This document shows positions 1 to 8,140 of a DNA stretch of 64,000 nt, piece after piece. A model generated the notes under the pieces. That model did not search any database, was not told the DNA's origin, and was given only the letters and a program-made list of their open reading frames with translations. The translations under genes were made by a program, and so were the position numbers. Origin of the DNA: Nocardiopsis endophytica. GTDB lineage: Bacteria; Actinomycetota; Actinomycetes; Streptosporangiales; Streptosporangiaceae. Each line of letters starts with the position of its first letter. The stretch's first letter is position 1. The stretch spans positions 45,180 to 109,179 of the forward strand of contig NZ_JAQFWQ010000008.1 in the NCBI RefSeq assembly GCF_027706725.1, written 5' to 3'.

Positions 1-516
1 CACCAGGTCCGCGGTGGGGGTGTCGACGGCTTCGGCGAACTCGGTCAGGGCCTTGTGCGGGTGGTCGGTGCGGATCCGCTCGGCCAGGCGCACCACGGGT
101 TCCCGGATGGAGGCGGGGGCGATGGGAGCGGTGGCGGTGATGGCGCTCTGCAGGCCAGATGCCGCCGACATCAGGTCGCGTACCTGTTCGGTCCAGGCCG
201 CCACGGCCTCGATGCGCTCCAGCCGCTCGTGGTGCTCGCGGTCGGGGCCCAGCAGGCCGGGCAGCCACCAGGCCGCCGCGGCCGCGAGCAGGGCGGCCAC
301 GGGCCAACCGGTCACCGCCCAGGCCGCCGCTGCGGCACCGAGGACACCCACGGCACGCAGGGCACGGCGGCGGTCGGTAAGCAGGCTCCTGACGTCCAGA
401 GCCTTGCGCTCACGAGCGTTGCCTTCGACGGCGGCAAAGGCGCCGTTGAGCGTGAGCCATAGGCCGCCGCCGAGGGCCGCTCCCCCGGCGATGCCGATCA
501 GGGTTGCGGCGTTCAC
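1..516 (-). CDS. TadB-like type II secretion system F-domain membrane protein, partial
   Basis: Inner-membrane platform protein of a Tad/Flp-type assembly system. The frame starts at a GTG that overlaps the stop of the upstream ATPase gene (GTGA) and is open to the window edge, giving 172 codons. Visible are an N-terminal hydrophobic segment (about residues 3-27), a basic linker, a second hydrophobic stretch rich in Ala and Trp (about 58-88), then a soluble helical segment with the ERIEAVAAWTEQVRDLM pattern typical of TadB-like proteins in actinomycetes. The C-terminal half with the remaining membrane spans lies outside the window. It is the last visible gene of the operon that begins at 4582. 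Confidence 0.75.
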   Translation of the reverse strand, partial: MNAATLIGIAGGAALGGGLWLTLNGAFAAVEGNARERKALDVRSLLTDRRRALRAVGVLGAAAAAWAVTGWPVAALLAAAAAWWLPGLLGPDREHHERLERIEAVAAWTEQVRDLMSAASGLQSAITATAPIAPASIREPVVRLAERIRTDHPHKALTEFAEAVDTPTADLV

Positions 517-1823
517 CCGGACCACCCCTGCATGTCGGGTTCGACCAGGCGGGCGATGTCGAAGCCCGCAGCGGTGAGCACGTCGATGGTGGGCGGGCTC
601 GGCGGGGCGGCCGGTAGCCGTCCCGCCTCCCGGGAGCGGCGGTAGATCTCGTTGGAGGCCACGCGCGGCCCTTCGGCGCCCACGACCTCGCGGATGCTGG
701 TGACCACGCGTTCCCCGGTGGGGGTGGCCGAGATGTGCACGACCAGGTGGACGGCGGTGGCGATGAGCAGGCAGGTGGCTTCGAGTGGGAGGCGTTCGGC
801 CGACTGGGCCGCATAAGCGCCGAGCTTGGCGAACGCGCCATCCGATGAGGCGGCGTGCAGGGTGGTCAGGCTGCCGTCGTTGCCCTGGCTCATCGCGTTG
901 AGCAGCGGGACCGTCTCGTGGCCGCGGGTCTCGCCCACGATCACCCGGTCCGGGCTCATGCGCAGGGCCGCCCGGACGAGTTCGGCGACGGTGACCTCAC
1001 CGGCGCCTTCGACGTTGGGTGGGCGGGCGTGCAGGGCGACGGCGTCCGGGTGGGCGTGGGGGTCGCGCTCCAGGCCGAGTTCGGGGACGTCTTCGATGGT
1101 CACGATGCGCTCATCGGGTGGGATGTGGGACGCCAGGGCCCGCAGCAGGGTGGTCTTTCCGGCTCCGGTACCGCCGGTGATGACGATGTTGCGGCGGGAG
1201 CGCACCGCCGCGCCGAGCAGTCCGGCGGCCGCGTCGTCGAGCGTGCCCAGCTTGCGGAGTTCGCGAAGGGTGGTGGTCCGGTGGCGGTGGCGGCGGATCG
1301 ACACCGAGGGGGTGTGGGCCACGTCCATCACGGCGTTCATCCGGGAGCCGTCGCGCAGGGGCATGTCGAGGATCGGGGCGGCCGGGTCGAAGCGGCGCTC
1401 CCCCGCAGGGGATTCGGAGGCGATCCGGCGCACCAGGGCGACCAGTTCGTCAGGTGTGGCCACGATCGGCGGGCGCCTTTCGCGGCGCCCGTCGGCGTAG
1501 CGGACCCACACCTGCGTTCCCGTCAGGTTGATGTTCTCGATGTCGGGGTCGTCCAGGAGGTCCTGGAGGGGGCCGGTGCCGCATACCTGGGCCAGGGCCG
1601 CTTGCAGGACCCGCTGCTCGACCTCGCGGCTGAGCACCCGGTCACCGCGGGCCAGCGCCCGTTGGGCGGCCTGGTCGAGGACCTCGCGGATGACGCGCTC
1701 GGCCCGGGCCGCGAAGTCCTCGGGGGTTTCCGCGTCGTCGAGGTTGACGGTCGCGCTGAGGCGGCGCAGGGCTTCACCGCTGGTGTAGCGGACCCATCGG
1801 GCCACCAGTTCCTCGGTGCTCAT
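513..1823 (-). CDS. tadA: TadA/CpaF-family secretion ATPase
   Basis: Hexameric ATPase that powers a Tad/Flp pilus or related secretion system at the inner membrane face. The 436-residue protein has a helical N-terminal domain, then the type II/IV secretion ATPase core: Walker A GGTGAGKTT at 217-225, Asp box TIEDVPELGL at 242-251, Walker B RVIVGETRG near 293-301 and His box GSLTTLHA at 317-324. The frame is open upstream to 2291, but the ATG at 1823 is chosen because it overlaps the preceding gene's stop by 4 bp and gives a normal family length. Neighbours CpaE-like, CpaB-like and TadB-like confirm the system. All motifs look intact. Confidence 0.92.
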   Translation of the reverse strand: MSTEELVARWVRYTSGEALRRLSATVNLDDAETPEDFAARAERVIREVLDQAAQRALARGDRVLSREVEQRVLQAALAQVCGTGPLQDLLDDPDIENINLTGTQVWVRYADGRRERRPPIVATPDELVALVRRIASESPAGERRFDPAAPILDMPLRDGSRMNAVMDVAHTPSVSIRRHRHRTTTLRELRKLGTLDDAAAGLLGAAVRSRRNIVITGGTGAGKTTLLRALASHIPPDERIVTIEDVPELGLERDPHAHPDAVALHARPPNVEGAGEVTVAELVRAALRMSPDRVIVGETRGHETVPLLNAMSQGNDGSLTTLHAASSDGAFAKLGAYAAQSAERLPLEATCLLIATAVHLVVHISATPTGERVVTSIREVVGAEGPRVASNEIYRRSREAGRLPAAPPSPPTIDVLTAAGFDIARLVEPDMQGWSG

Positions 1824-2554
1824 GGGGCGCTCACCCGCCTGGAGTTCATCTGCGAGTCGAGCTCGCCCGCGAGCCGCCGGGCCGTGGCGAGCAGGGGCCG
1901 CCTGCTCCATCGACGCGGGGGTACCGAGTCGCCGCGCAGCAGGCTCGCGGAGGGGCGATCGGCGGGGATGCGCGCTCGTACTGGCGCGCCTATGGCTTCT
2001 TGCAGGGCCGCGTCGTCGTGCGGGCCGGTCGTGACCGCCAACTCGAGATTCGAGATCCCGGCCCTCAGGGCGGGAAGAGCGTCTCGGACCCGTTTGAGGT
2101 GTGCGACGTCGTCGTTGGCGACCAGGAGAGTTGCGTGGGCAGCGGCGGCCAGGCGCACGGCTGGCGACCGCGGGGCCATCCGCCCCAGGTCCGCGACCAC
2201 GATCCCGTTCCCCGAGGTCAACGCCTCTGTGTTCTCGGCCAACAGGGCGACGGCGTTGGCGGCGCGGTCGGCGGCCGACGGCGCGGTGCACACCCGCAGG
2301 CCGCCGGGAAGGACCTGGGTGAAGTTCTCGGGCCGGGCACGGCGTTGGGAGCCGTCGAGGCGGGAGGCGGCGGCGAGCTCGACCAGTCCGGGGGAGGCGG
2401 GAAGGTGGCGCCAGGCCGCGATGTCTCCACCGGAGGCGTCGGCCTCGATCACGGTCGCGGTCTCAGGTTCGGGCCAGGCGGCAGCCAGGGCCAGGGCGAG
2501 TGTGGTGGCCCCGGGCGCGCCGCTGAGCGAGCACACCGCGGCCAGGCGGGTCAC
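1820..2554 (-). CDS. CpaE/MinD-like P-loop protein with degenerate Walker A
   Basis: Resembles the ParA/MinD-type localisation ATPase (CpaE/TadZ) that positions Tad machinery. The N-terminus, LAAVCSLSGAPGATTLALAL, is the right fold start for a deviant Walker A, but both lysines of the usual KGGxGKTT loop are absent, the second being Ala. A D-containing strand (IVVADLGRMAP, about 118-128) follows. The 244-residue protein is followed by the ATPase gene with a 4-bp overlap and preceded by the CpaB-like gene, also with a 4-bp overlap, so translation is probably coupled. It may bind nucleotide poorly and act as a scaffold; this is an inference from the loop. Confidence 0.75.
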   Translation of the reverse strand: MTRLAAVCSLSGAPGATTLALALAAAWPEPETATVIEADASGGDIAAWRHLPASPGLVELAAASRLDGSQRRARPENFTQVLPGGLRVCTAPSAADRAANAVALLAENTEALTSGNGIVVADLGRMAPRSPAVRLAAAAHATLLVANDDVAHLKRVRDALPALRAGISNLELAVTTGPHDDAALQEAIGAPVRARIPADRPSASLLRGDSVPPRRWSRRPLLATARRLAGELDSQMNSRRVSAP

Positions 2555-3192
2555 GGGACGCCTCCGCCGACTTCAACGACCGACAGGGCCTCGGCTGCGG
2601 CGGCCTGGGCGACGCGAGCAGCATCGGCGGCGTCGACGACGAGCTCGACGCGGGTGGACTCCGAGCCATCGCCGGTCGAAGCGTGGATGGCCTGGACCCT
2701 CGCCGGAACGCCGGTGGTCTCGGCGTCGCCTTCACCGTCGCCGTGTTCGGAGATGATCGCCGAGACCTGTGCGCCTTCCTGGAGGGAGGCGGGGAACTGC
2801 GCGGGCGACAGAACTGCGCCGATGACGGCCTCCCCATCTTCCAGGTGCGCGGGTTCGGCGGTGACGGCTCCGGAGGGGATCAGCGACCGTTCGGGCACCG
2901 CGGTGGACAGGCGTTGGCCGACGAGGCCGTCGCGCTCTTCGACAGGGACGGCGGAAAGCGCGTCGGCACCGGCGATGTGAACCACCTGCAGGTCGCCGGA
3001 TTCCAGGAGGCGCCCGGCAGGAAGGTCGCGTGCGGCGGCCACGTATCCGCTTCGGTCGTCGCTCCGGTCGAGTGCGGCGCCGGCTGCGACGGCGCCGAGT
3101 GCCATCAGCACCAGCCCTGCGGCCAGTCGGCGCCATCGGCACGCCCCGGCCTTAAGCCGGAGCTTTGAGCCACGGCCGTCTGGTTGCGTCAT
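2551..3192 (-). CDS. CpaB/RcpC-like SAF-domain membrane protein
   Basis: Single-span protein of 213 residues. It has a basic N-terminus, one membrane segment at about 24-42, then a SAF domain starting near 49 (YVAAARDLPAGRLLESGDL), as in CpaB/RcpC proteins that work at the periplasmic or wall side of Tad systems. A further beta-rich region follows to the C-terminus, which overlaps the next start by 4 bp. It is the third gene of the operon running from 4582 down to the window edge. Function in secretion is inferred from domain and context. Confidence 0.8.
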   Translation of the reverse strand: MTQPDGRGSKLRLKAGACRWRRLAAGLVLMALGAVAAGAALDRSDDRSGYVAAARDLPAGRLLESGDLQVVHIAGADALSAVPVEERDGLVGQRLSTAVPERSLIPSGAVTAEPAHLEDGEAVIGAVLSPAQFPASLQEGAQVSAIISEHGDGEGDAETTGVPARVQAIHASTGDGSESTRVELVVDAADAARVAQAAAAEALSVVEVGGGVP

Positions 3193-3230
3193 TGCCGTAC
3201 TCCTTCGACAACTCTCGTGGGCGCGGGGTC

Positions 3231-4079
3231 TCAGGGGGCGGCGGCTCGCGTCTGCACGAGGCCTTGGGACTCCACGACGTCCACCTCGGTGTCGGCTTCG
3301 GTGAACAGCGGGGCGAGTTCACCGCCGGTACCGTCGGTCGCCTCCCAACTCACCGACCAGGTCACTTCCACCTCGACCGTGTAGTCGCCGGTGGAGGCAC
3401 GGGTGTAGGTGTGGCCGCAGTCGGGAGAGGCGGAGGCGGGATCGTCGCGCCCGGGGTCATAGGGGCGACCGGGCCCGGAGCAGGTGACGACCTCGCCGTC
3501 GCCCATGGACCAGTCCGCCGACGTCGGGGTCGCAGTCACCGAGACGGCACCGCCGGGGACTTCTGCTTCGGCGATCACGGGTTCCCATGCCGCTTCGTCG
3601 ACCCAAAGCCAGACCGGGACCTGCACCAGTACCGGGGCGTCCGCTCCTGGGGAGGAGTTCAGACCGGGACCGGGCAGATGCATCGCGTCGCGGGCTTGGT
3701 CGGCGAGGGCGACGGGGTCGAAGGCCGGTTCGCCGTCATCACCGCCGCCACCGGCTCCTCCACCAGGCACCGCGAGAGTGGTGGTGCAGTCCTGAACGGC
3801 CGCGCCTGGTTCCGTGCACACCGTCCCGGCATAGGCTCCGCCCGTGCTCGAGGATCCGCTGCCGCTGCCGTTCTCGCTGGAGGCACCACCACCAGATCCC
3901 CCACCGGGCCGCCCCGGCGTGCCTTCCCCTGACTCAGCGCTGACGTCGCAGCCGGGACCGCCTTGGGTCCCGCACTCGGCCCGTCCCAAGAAGGATGGAT
4001 CGTCGGCGAATGCCGGGGCCGCCTGGACCAGGGCCAGAGAGCAGACCGCGGTGCTTCCGACCGCACATCGTCTTAGCAC
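3231..4079 (-). CDS. Secreted protein with low-complexity linker, Tad operon
   Basis: Exported protein of unknown function, 282 residues from the GTG start at 4079. That start is preferred over the TTG at 4118 because GGAGCAGG lies just upstream, it overlaps the stop of the lipoprotein gene, and it gives a clean signal peptide (basic LRRC, hydrophobic core, cleavage near APAFA/DD). A Gly/Ser-rich low-complexity tract follows (about residues 45-75), then a Trp-rich beta-type domain with an HTYTRASTGDYTVEV segment that recalls PKD-like folds. Several Cys residues could form disulfides outside the cell. Genes of this kind sit in actinomycete Tad loci; the exact role is not known. Confidence 0.7.
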   Translation of the reverse strand: MLRRCAVGSTAVCSLALVQAAPAFADDPSFLGRAECGTQGGPGCDVSAESGEGTPGRPGGGSGGGASSENGSGSGSSSTGGAYAGTVCTEPGAAVQDCTTTLAVPGGGAGGGGDDGEPAFDPVALADQARDAMHLPGPGLNSSPGADAPVLVQVPVWLWVDEAAWEPVIAEAEVPGGAVSVTATPTSADWSMGDGEVVTCSGPGRPYDPGRDDPASASPDCGHTYTRASTGDYTVEVEVTWSVSWEATDGTGGELAPLFTEADTEVDVVESQGLVQTRAAAP

Positions 4080-4582
4080 GACCCCTGCTCCCAGATACGT
4101 AACTCGGAGACACGCCAAACCAAGCCGTCATTGGAAACGGTCGCATCCACCTTGCGCGGTCCTGGTTCGGCTTCTGCCGACGGACTCTGGTCCGTCTCCT
4201 GTTCCACCCACTCTGAGTCGTCGACGCAATCGAGGATCGTCACTTCACGCTCAGATGATTCGGTGACTTCTGGTGCGAGCATAGGCTCCCCAACCACGGT
4301 GACCCCATCATCACTCGCTCCTTGAAGGGTTTGCCGCATCAACTCCAAGGCGTCCCCTGAAGCATGATCCTCCAATTCCCGTGGATCCGGATCGCCCGAG
4401 TGCGAAGCTTCGATCACCACATTCCACATATCCGTGTAGGCCCCCACGGCCGCCTCCTCATCCGATACAGGAGTCGGCGACTCGGAAGGAGGCTCCGGCT
4501 GCTTCGACTCCTCTGTGGCGGGTGTACAAGCCGCTACACCCCCTACGAACAGAACGGCGAGTGCAACACGAGGCGAAGTCAT
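4073..4582 (-). CDS. Putative lipoprotein, first gene of Tad operon
   Basis: Protein of 169 residues with a type II signal peptide: short N-terminus, hydrophobic core, and lipobox VAAC with Cys19 as the lipidated residue. A Pro/Ser/Glu-rich linker follows (about 24-42), then a small alpha/beta domain beginning near AAVGAYTDMWNVV that resembles the NTF2-like or DUF4878-like fold of many actinobacterial lipoproteins, ending with a C-terminal Cys. The ATG start at 4582 has no perfect Shine-Dalgarno. Its stop overlaps the next gene's GTG start. It probably heads the transcript that includes the Tad genes. Confidence 0.7.
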   Translation of the reverse strand: MTSPRVALAVLFVGGVAACTPATEESKQPEPPSESPTPVSDEEAAVGAYTDMWNVVIEASHSGDPDPRELEDHASGDALELMRQTLQGASDDGVTVVGEPMLAPEVTESSEREVTILDCVDDSEWVEQETDQSPSAEAEPGPRKVDATVSNDGLVWRVSELRIWEQGSC

Positions 4583-5033
4583 CAGCTACCTCATCAGCAA
4601 TTGCAGCGTCAGCCAAGGAAGACCGACGGTAACGCGCACACCACCAGCGGTCAAAGATAGGAACCCTCCAGATGGGGGCCCATTACAGCGCTCTTACCAA
4701 GAGGTAAGCCTTCCTCAAGAACCCTCAGATACAAACAGTAATCTCTAGAGAGCCGAACACCATACGAAGCAAATCTGACTCTCCGTCACGTAAAAATGAC
4801 CAAAAGCCAAGGAGACGGCCAACTCGGCCACGAACGCACGGTTCCTCACCTAGGACCCAACTGAGAAATAAATGGATGAACCGCCAGCAATTACTCAATC
4901 GCCCCCTTATCGACACACATCGAAGGCGGAGACTCCAGGTAAGCCAGCGCTTTCATCCCCCTTCGAAGCCGTGGGATGGCACCACCGCCCAGCCCAGCCC
5001 CATCTCGACCGATGCAGTAGCTACGCTGGCGGC
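4583..5033. other. Intergenic region with AT-richer segment
   Basis: No supported gene lies in these 451 bases. The stretch 4690-4900 is clearly richer in A/T than its surroundings and must contain the promoter of the minus-strand lipoprotein/Tad operon. The reading frame of the downstream PLP enzyme stays open through part of it, but the encoded sequence does not look like coding. I could not fix a -35/-10 pair with confidence. Confidence 0.5.
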
Positions 5034-5933
5034 ATGCCGCTTGAGCCCCTGCGCCTCCAACTCCCCTCTCCACTGGTCGAGGTGGACGACGAACGGCTGG
5101 GCGACGTACGCCTGCTTCTGAAGCGGGACGACCTCATCAGCCCTGAGGTTCCGGGGAACAAGTGGCGCAAGCTCCGACTGAACCTCGAACATGCAGGCGA
5201 GCTCGGCTACCACACCCTTCTGACCTTCGGCGGCGCCTACTCCAACCACCTGCGGGCGGTCGCCGCAGCAGGCGCCCAATACAAGCTGGACACCATCGGC
5301 GTGGTGCGCGGCGACGAGCTCGCGGCCAAGCCGAGGAACTGGTCGCTGGCCTACTGCGAGCAGCGCGGCATGCGGCTGGTGTTCATGGACCGCCAGACCT
5401 ACCGCGAGAAGCACAGCACCGAGGTCGTCGACCGCCTCCACAGCGAGCACGGGGACTTCTTCCTCATCCCCGAGGGCGGCTCCAATGCCCTGGCGGTGCG
5501 CGGTGCAATGGACGTCCCGGGGGAGATCACCGCCCCCTACGACGTGATCTGCTGCCCAGCCGGGACCGGAGGAACCCTCGCCGGGATCGCAGCCGGTGCC
5601 CCGCCCGGCGTGCACGCCATCGGGTTCTCAGCCCTCAAAGGCGACTTCCTCACTGACGAGGTGCAGCGGCTCCAGGCCGAGGCCGGGCTCACCACTGCGA
5701 ACTGGCGGGTGGAGACCCGCTATCACTTCGGAGGATTCGCCAAGCACCCGCCGCAGCTACACGTGTTCGCCACCGATTTCGAGGCACGGCACGGCGTTCG
5801 CCTTGAGCTGACCTACGTCGCGAAAATGCTGGCCGGCATCTACGAGATGGCCGCCAACGGCGAGTTCTCGCCCGGCACCACACTCGTCGCCGTCATCACC
5901 GGTCCAGCGGAAAGTGGGGCGGGCGGGACTTGA
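5034..5933 (+). CDS. PLP-dependent D-cysteine desulfhydrase / ACC deaminase family enzyme
   Basis: Fold-type II pyridoxal-phosphate enzyme of 299 residues. The PLP lysine is expected at K43 in PGNKWRKL, followed by the AYSNHLRAVAAA helix and the PEGGSNALAVRG phosphate-binding region. The frame is open upstream to 4872, but the ATG at 5034 gives the canonical N-terminus; no Shine-Dalgarno precedes it, so the mRNA may be leaderless. The last codons and the TGA stop lie inside the opposing tRNA gene (5915-5988), so the final seven residues are fixed by tRNA sequence. Substrate (D-cysteine, ACC or other) cannot be told from sequence alone. Confidence 0.85.
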   Translation: MPLEPLRLQLPSPLVEVDDERLGDVRLLLKRDDLISPEVPGNKWRKLRLNLEHAGELGYHTLLTFGGAYSNHLRAVAAAGAQYKLDTIGVVRGDELAAKPRNWSLAYCEQRGMRLVFMDRQTYREKHSTEVVDRLHSEHGDFFLIPEGGSNALAVRGAMDVPGEITAPYDVICCPAGTGGTLAGIAAGAPPGVHAIGFSALKGDFLTDEVQRLQAEAGLTTANWRVETRYHFGGFAKHPPQLHVFATDFEARHGVRLELTYVAKMLAGIYEMAANGEFSPGTTLVAVITGPAESGAGGT

Positions 5934-5988
5934 ACCCGCGACCCACGGATTATGAGTCCGCTGCTCTAACCGGCTGAGCTACCGCCCC
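5915..5988 (-). tRNA. tRNA with CAT anticodon (Met elongator or Ile2)
   Basis: On the minus strand the 74-nt cloverleaf has acceptor arms GGGGCGG/CCGCCCC, D arm GCTC/GAGC, anticodon arm GCGGA-CTCATAA-TCCGT (one G-T pair), T arm GCGGG/CCCGC around TTCAAGT, and discriminator A at 5915. The anticodon CAT maps to 5952-5954. CCA is not encoded. CAT reads AUG unless C34 is modified to lysidine, in which case it is Ile2; sequence alone does not settle it. An initiator tRNA is unlikely because the first acceptor pair is intact (G1-C72). Its 3' end overlaps the end of the PLP enzyme gene. Confidence 0.93.
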
Positions 5989-6015
5989 GGAGCTGATCCT
6001 AACGATCCGAGCCCC

Positions 6016-7020
6016 TCAGAGGCGCATGTGGTACTCGCGCACGACCCGCTGCGACACCGCGTGATCAACCCAGGTCAGGTCCCACTCCCCCGTGTTCACC
6101 TTGAAGTTCTTCCCGAACCCCACCCACCGGCCGGCCATCTCGCGCCCGGAAGGGTTCACGAGCAGCTGCAAGGTGCCGTGGTACTCCGCGCCGCGATAGT
6201 GCCCGGTCGGCGAGGTCTTCTCCGACCACGTGCCGGAGGCGACCATCCCAGAGATGGTCAGCGTGAGCTCGAGCCGGGAGCCGGTGGTGTGCGGCAGCGA
6301 CTGCCCCAGCAGGCGACTTCCGTCCTGGCGCAACACCACGTAGTGCTCGCCCTGTTGCGGGCCCCGGCTGCTGCTGGTGTAGAGGTAGCGCGACCTCCAC
6401 ACCCCGGTGTAGTCCGGCCCCGGCGGGGCGGGATCCGGTTCCGGTTCGGCATCGTCCGGCAGAGTCGCCGCCAGCGACAGGGCAGCGGACAGCTTCAAGA
6501 TGGGGCCGCGCCGCCCTTCCCCGAGCCGGGCAGTCCACCGTGTGACGGCGGCCGCGATCTCGTGTACCTCCAGGGCGGCGACCTGCTCGGCGGCCTTCTC
6601 GACCGCTCGCTCGTCGGCCTCGCCTGCCAGCGGGGCAAGAGCCGCGTGTGAACGGTGCGCGCCGTCGCCGCTGCGGTGGTCGGGACCGTCAGCGAGGAGG
6701 TCGACGATGTGGCACTCGTACAGCTCGGCCAGCCGCCCCAGGACCGTCAGGGACGGCTCGTATCCCGTGGGCCCGGGCCAGAGCTCCCAGTAGCTGATCG
6801 CCTTGTCGCTCTTGCGATCGGCCGGCCACCTCTCGGACCACATCTCGGCGACCTGGCGCTGGGACCACCCGCGCGCCAGGCGCATGCCCACGCGCGCGTT
6901 CACCCGGTAGCGCTCTCGCATGACATGGGCGACCTCGCCCCATGAACGGCCTTCGGCACGTAGGCGCTCAGCCAGCTGCGCCTGCTGCTTGCGTCGGCTG
7001 CGGGCTCGGGCGGGGGGCAT
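6016..7020 (-). CDS. HTH protein with C-terminal beta-barrel-like domain
   Basis: A 334-residue protein of a type common in actinomycetes. The N-terminal 110 residues are basic and contain an XRE-like helix-turn-helix (GWSQRQVAEMW, then SYWE, near 50-80). A helical middle (120-200) ends in an Asp/Glu/Pro-rich linker. The C-terminal 130 residues form a beta-rich segment starting at TGVWRSRYLY, with alternating G/W patterns such as GRWVGFGKNFKVNTGEW, which looks like a small ligand-binding barrel. A regulator that senses a ligand is a reasonable inference; the ligand is unknown. It starts 73 bp right of the tRNA and is transcribed toward it. Confidence 0.7.
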   Translation of the reverse strand: MPPARARSRRKQQAQLAERLRAEGRSWGEVAHVMRERYRVNARVGMRLARGWSQRQVAEMWSERWPADRKSDKAISYWELWPGPTGYEPSLTVLGRLAELYECHIVDLLADGPDHRSGDGAHRSHAALAPLAGEADERAVEKAAEQVAALEVHEIAAAVTRWTARLGEGRRGPILKLSAALSLAATLPDDAEPEPDPAPPGPDYTGVWRSRYLYTSSSRGPQQGEHYVVLRQDGSRLLGQSLPHTTGSRLELTLTISGMVASGTWSEKTSPTGHYRGAEYHGTLQLLVNPSGREMAGRWVGFGKNFKVNTGEWDLTWVDHAVSQRVVREYHMRL

Positions 7021-7161
7021 GCGGGGACGGTAGCGCGGCCTGCAGCAAGGTCACAATCTCCCGGCCAGGCAGGGAGAGATGACCCGTCATGTTCCCCGCA
7101 GCGCCAGGTTCACCACCAAGGGCTACGGCGGCCATCGTTGAGGCACGTCAAGGAGGTTCCT

Positions 7162-7488
7162 GTGACTGCCGCATTCGGTTTCCTGGCTGCGCGCGCAGCC
7201 GTTCCGGACACCGCAGTGGCCGAATTGGTCGGCCGGTTGCGGGCCTTGGCCGCCCGCGAGGGGCACCACCTCGACCGTGTGTTCATCGACCGGCCGGGCA
7301 CCAGCGGCTACGCCGAGCTGATGAAGGCGGTACGCAGCGCCCCTGGGGCAGTGGTGATCGTGCCGTCGCTCGATCACCTGGCGCGATTGGAGTCGCTTCA
7401 GGAGCTGATCCGTCTGGAGATCGAGGAGGCGGGCGGGCATCTGCTGGACGTGGGCGCGCAGTCGGCTGTGATGCGAGAGGAGGAGTGA
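7162..7488 (+). CDS. Resolvase-like domain protein lacking the catalytic serine
   Basis: The GTG start at 7162 is chosen over an upstream frame start because AGGAGG sits 5 bp before it. The 108-residue product has the outline of a serine recombinase N-terminal domain: an N-terminal strand FGFLAARA, a loop with FIDRPGTSGYAELMKAV, and the VVIVPSLDHLARLESLQEL helix that matches the usual LDRLSR region. The Y-x-R-V-S motif with the nucleophile Ser is replaced by FLAARA, and no DNA-binding domain follows, so recombination activity is unlikely. It is the first of three coupled small genes. Confidence 0.6.
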   Translation: MTAAFGFLAARAAVPDTAVAELVGRLRALAAREGHHLDRVFIDRPGTSGYAELMKAVRSAPGAVVIVPSLDHLARLESLQELIRLEIEEAGGHLLDVGAQSAVMREEE

Positions 7489-7754
7489 TGGACACGTCGG
7501 CCTCCCCCGGGTTCGAAGACGAACTCAGCGAGGCTGAGCGGCTCGAGCTCGAATTCCCCCACTGGCGCATCTGGCGCTCACGCGGCGGACGCACTCTGGT
7601 CGCGACCCGCACGGTTGACGACGACATCGAGCCGACCGTTATGGCCGACTCCCCTGACGAGCTTCGGAACAAGCTTCGCCACCCGGGGAAACGCGCCGGA
7701 CGCTTGCTGAACGCCGAACAGATGGCGGCGATCGTGGCGGTGCTGTCGAGATGA
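7488..7754 (+). CDS. Small hypothetical protein
   Basis: An 88-residue protein whose ATG shares the A of the previous stop (TGATG) with GAGGAGG just upstream, so translation is coupled. It is acidic at the N-terminus, then WRIWRSRGGRTLVATR and a predicted helical C-terminus. No family was recognised. Similar short proteins occur next to resolvase-like ORFs in actinomycete accessory DNA. Confidence 0.6.
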   Translation: MDTSASPGFEDELSEAERLELEFPHWRIWRSRGGRTLVATRTVDDDIEPTVMADSPDELRNKLRHPGKRAGRLLNAEQMAAIVAVLSR

Positions 7755-8122
7755 GCGGGTGGGACATCGCGAGGGTGAAGTCCGCCAGCGACCGGTACAA
7801 GGCGCTTCACGTCGCGCACCGCCCTCACCCTGAGCTGCCAGGACGCGTCGAGTCGGTCATCGCCCCCACCGCGTCGATGCTGCGTGACGCCCTGAGGGTC
7901 CACGGCGAGCTCGATGAACTCCGCAGGGTCTACGGCGCCGATTGGGTGTTCGGCGCGGACACGTTGATGCCCAACGGGGTGATCCGCTGGGTCTGGGCCG
8001 CACCCCGAGCGCCCGGACAGCCAGGCCTGCGTCCGGTCCCCTCTCCCGCCGTCCTGAAGGCGCTGCTCGCCGAAGCGGCAGGGCAGCCCGCTCTGACCGG
8101 AGGGGAGGTGAGCCCCACGTGA
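7751..8122 (+). CDS. Small hypothetical protein
   Basis: A 123-residue protein starting with an ATGA overlap with the gene before it. The N-terminus is helical and basic; the middle contains VYGADWVFGADTLMPNGVIRW. No signal peptide, membrane span or known motif is seen. The end of the gene lies in an 11-bp tandem repeat, so the C-terminal VSPT residues and stop are encoded by repeat sequence, which suggests the original 3' end may have been altered. Confidence 0.5.
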   Translation: MSGWDIARVKSASDRYKALHVAHRPHPELPGRVESVIAPTASMLRDALRVHGELDELRRVYGADWVFGADTLMPNGVIRWVWAAPRAPGQPGLRPVPSPAVLKALLAEAAGQPALTGGEVSPT

Positions 8123-8140
8123 GCCCCACGTGAGCCCCGC
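8108..8140 (+). repeat. Three tandem copies of an 11-bp unit
   Basis: GTGAGCCCCAC occurs at 8108-8118 and 8119-8129, then GTGAGCCCCGC at 8130-8140. The array carries the stop codon of the preceding small gene. Confidence 0.85.
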
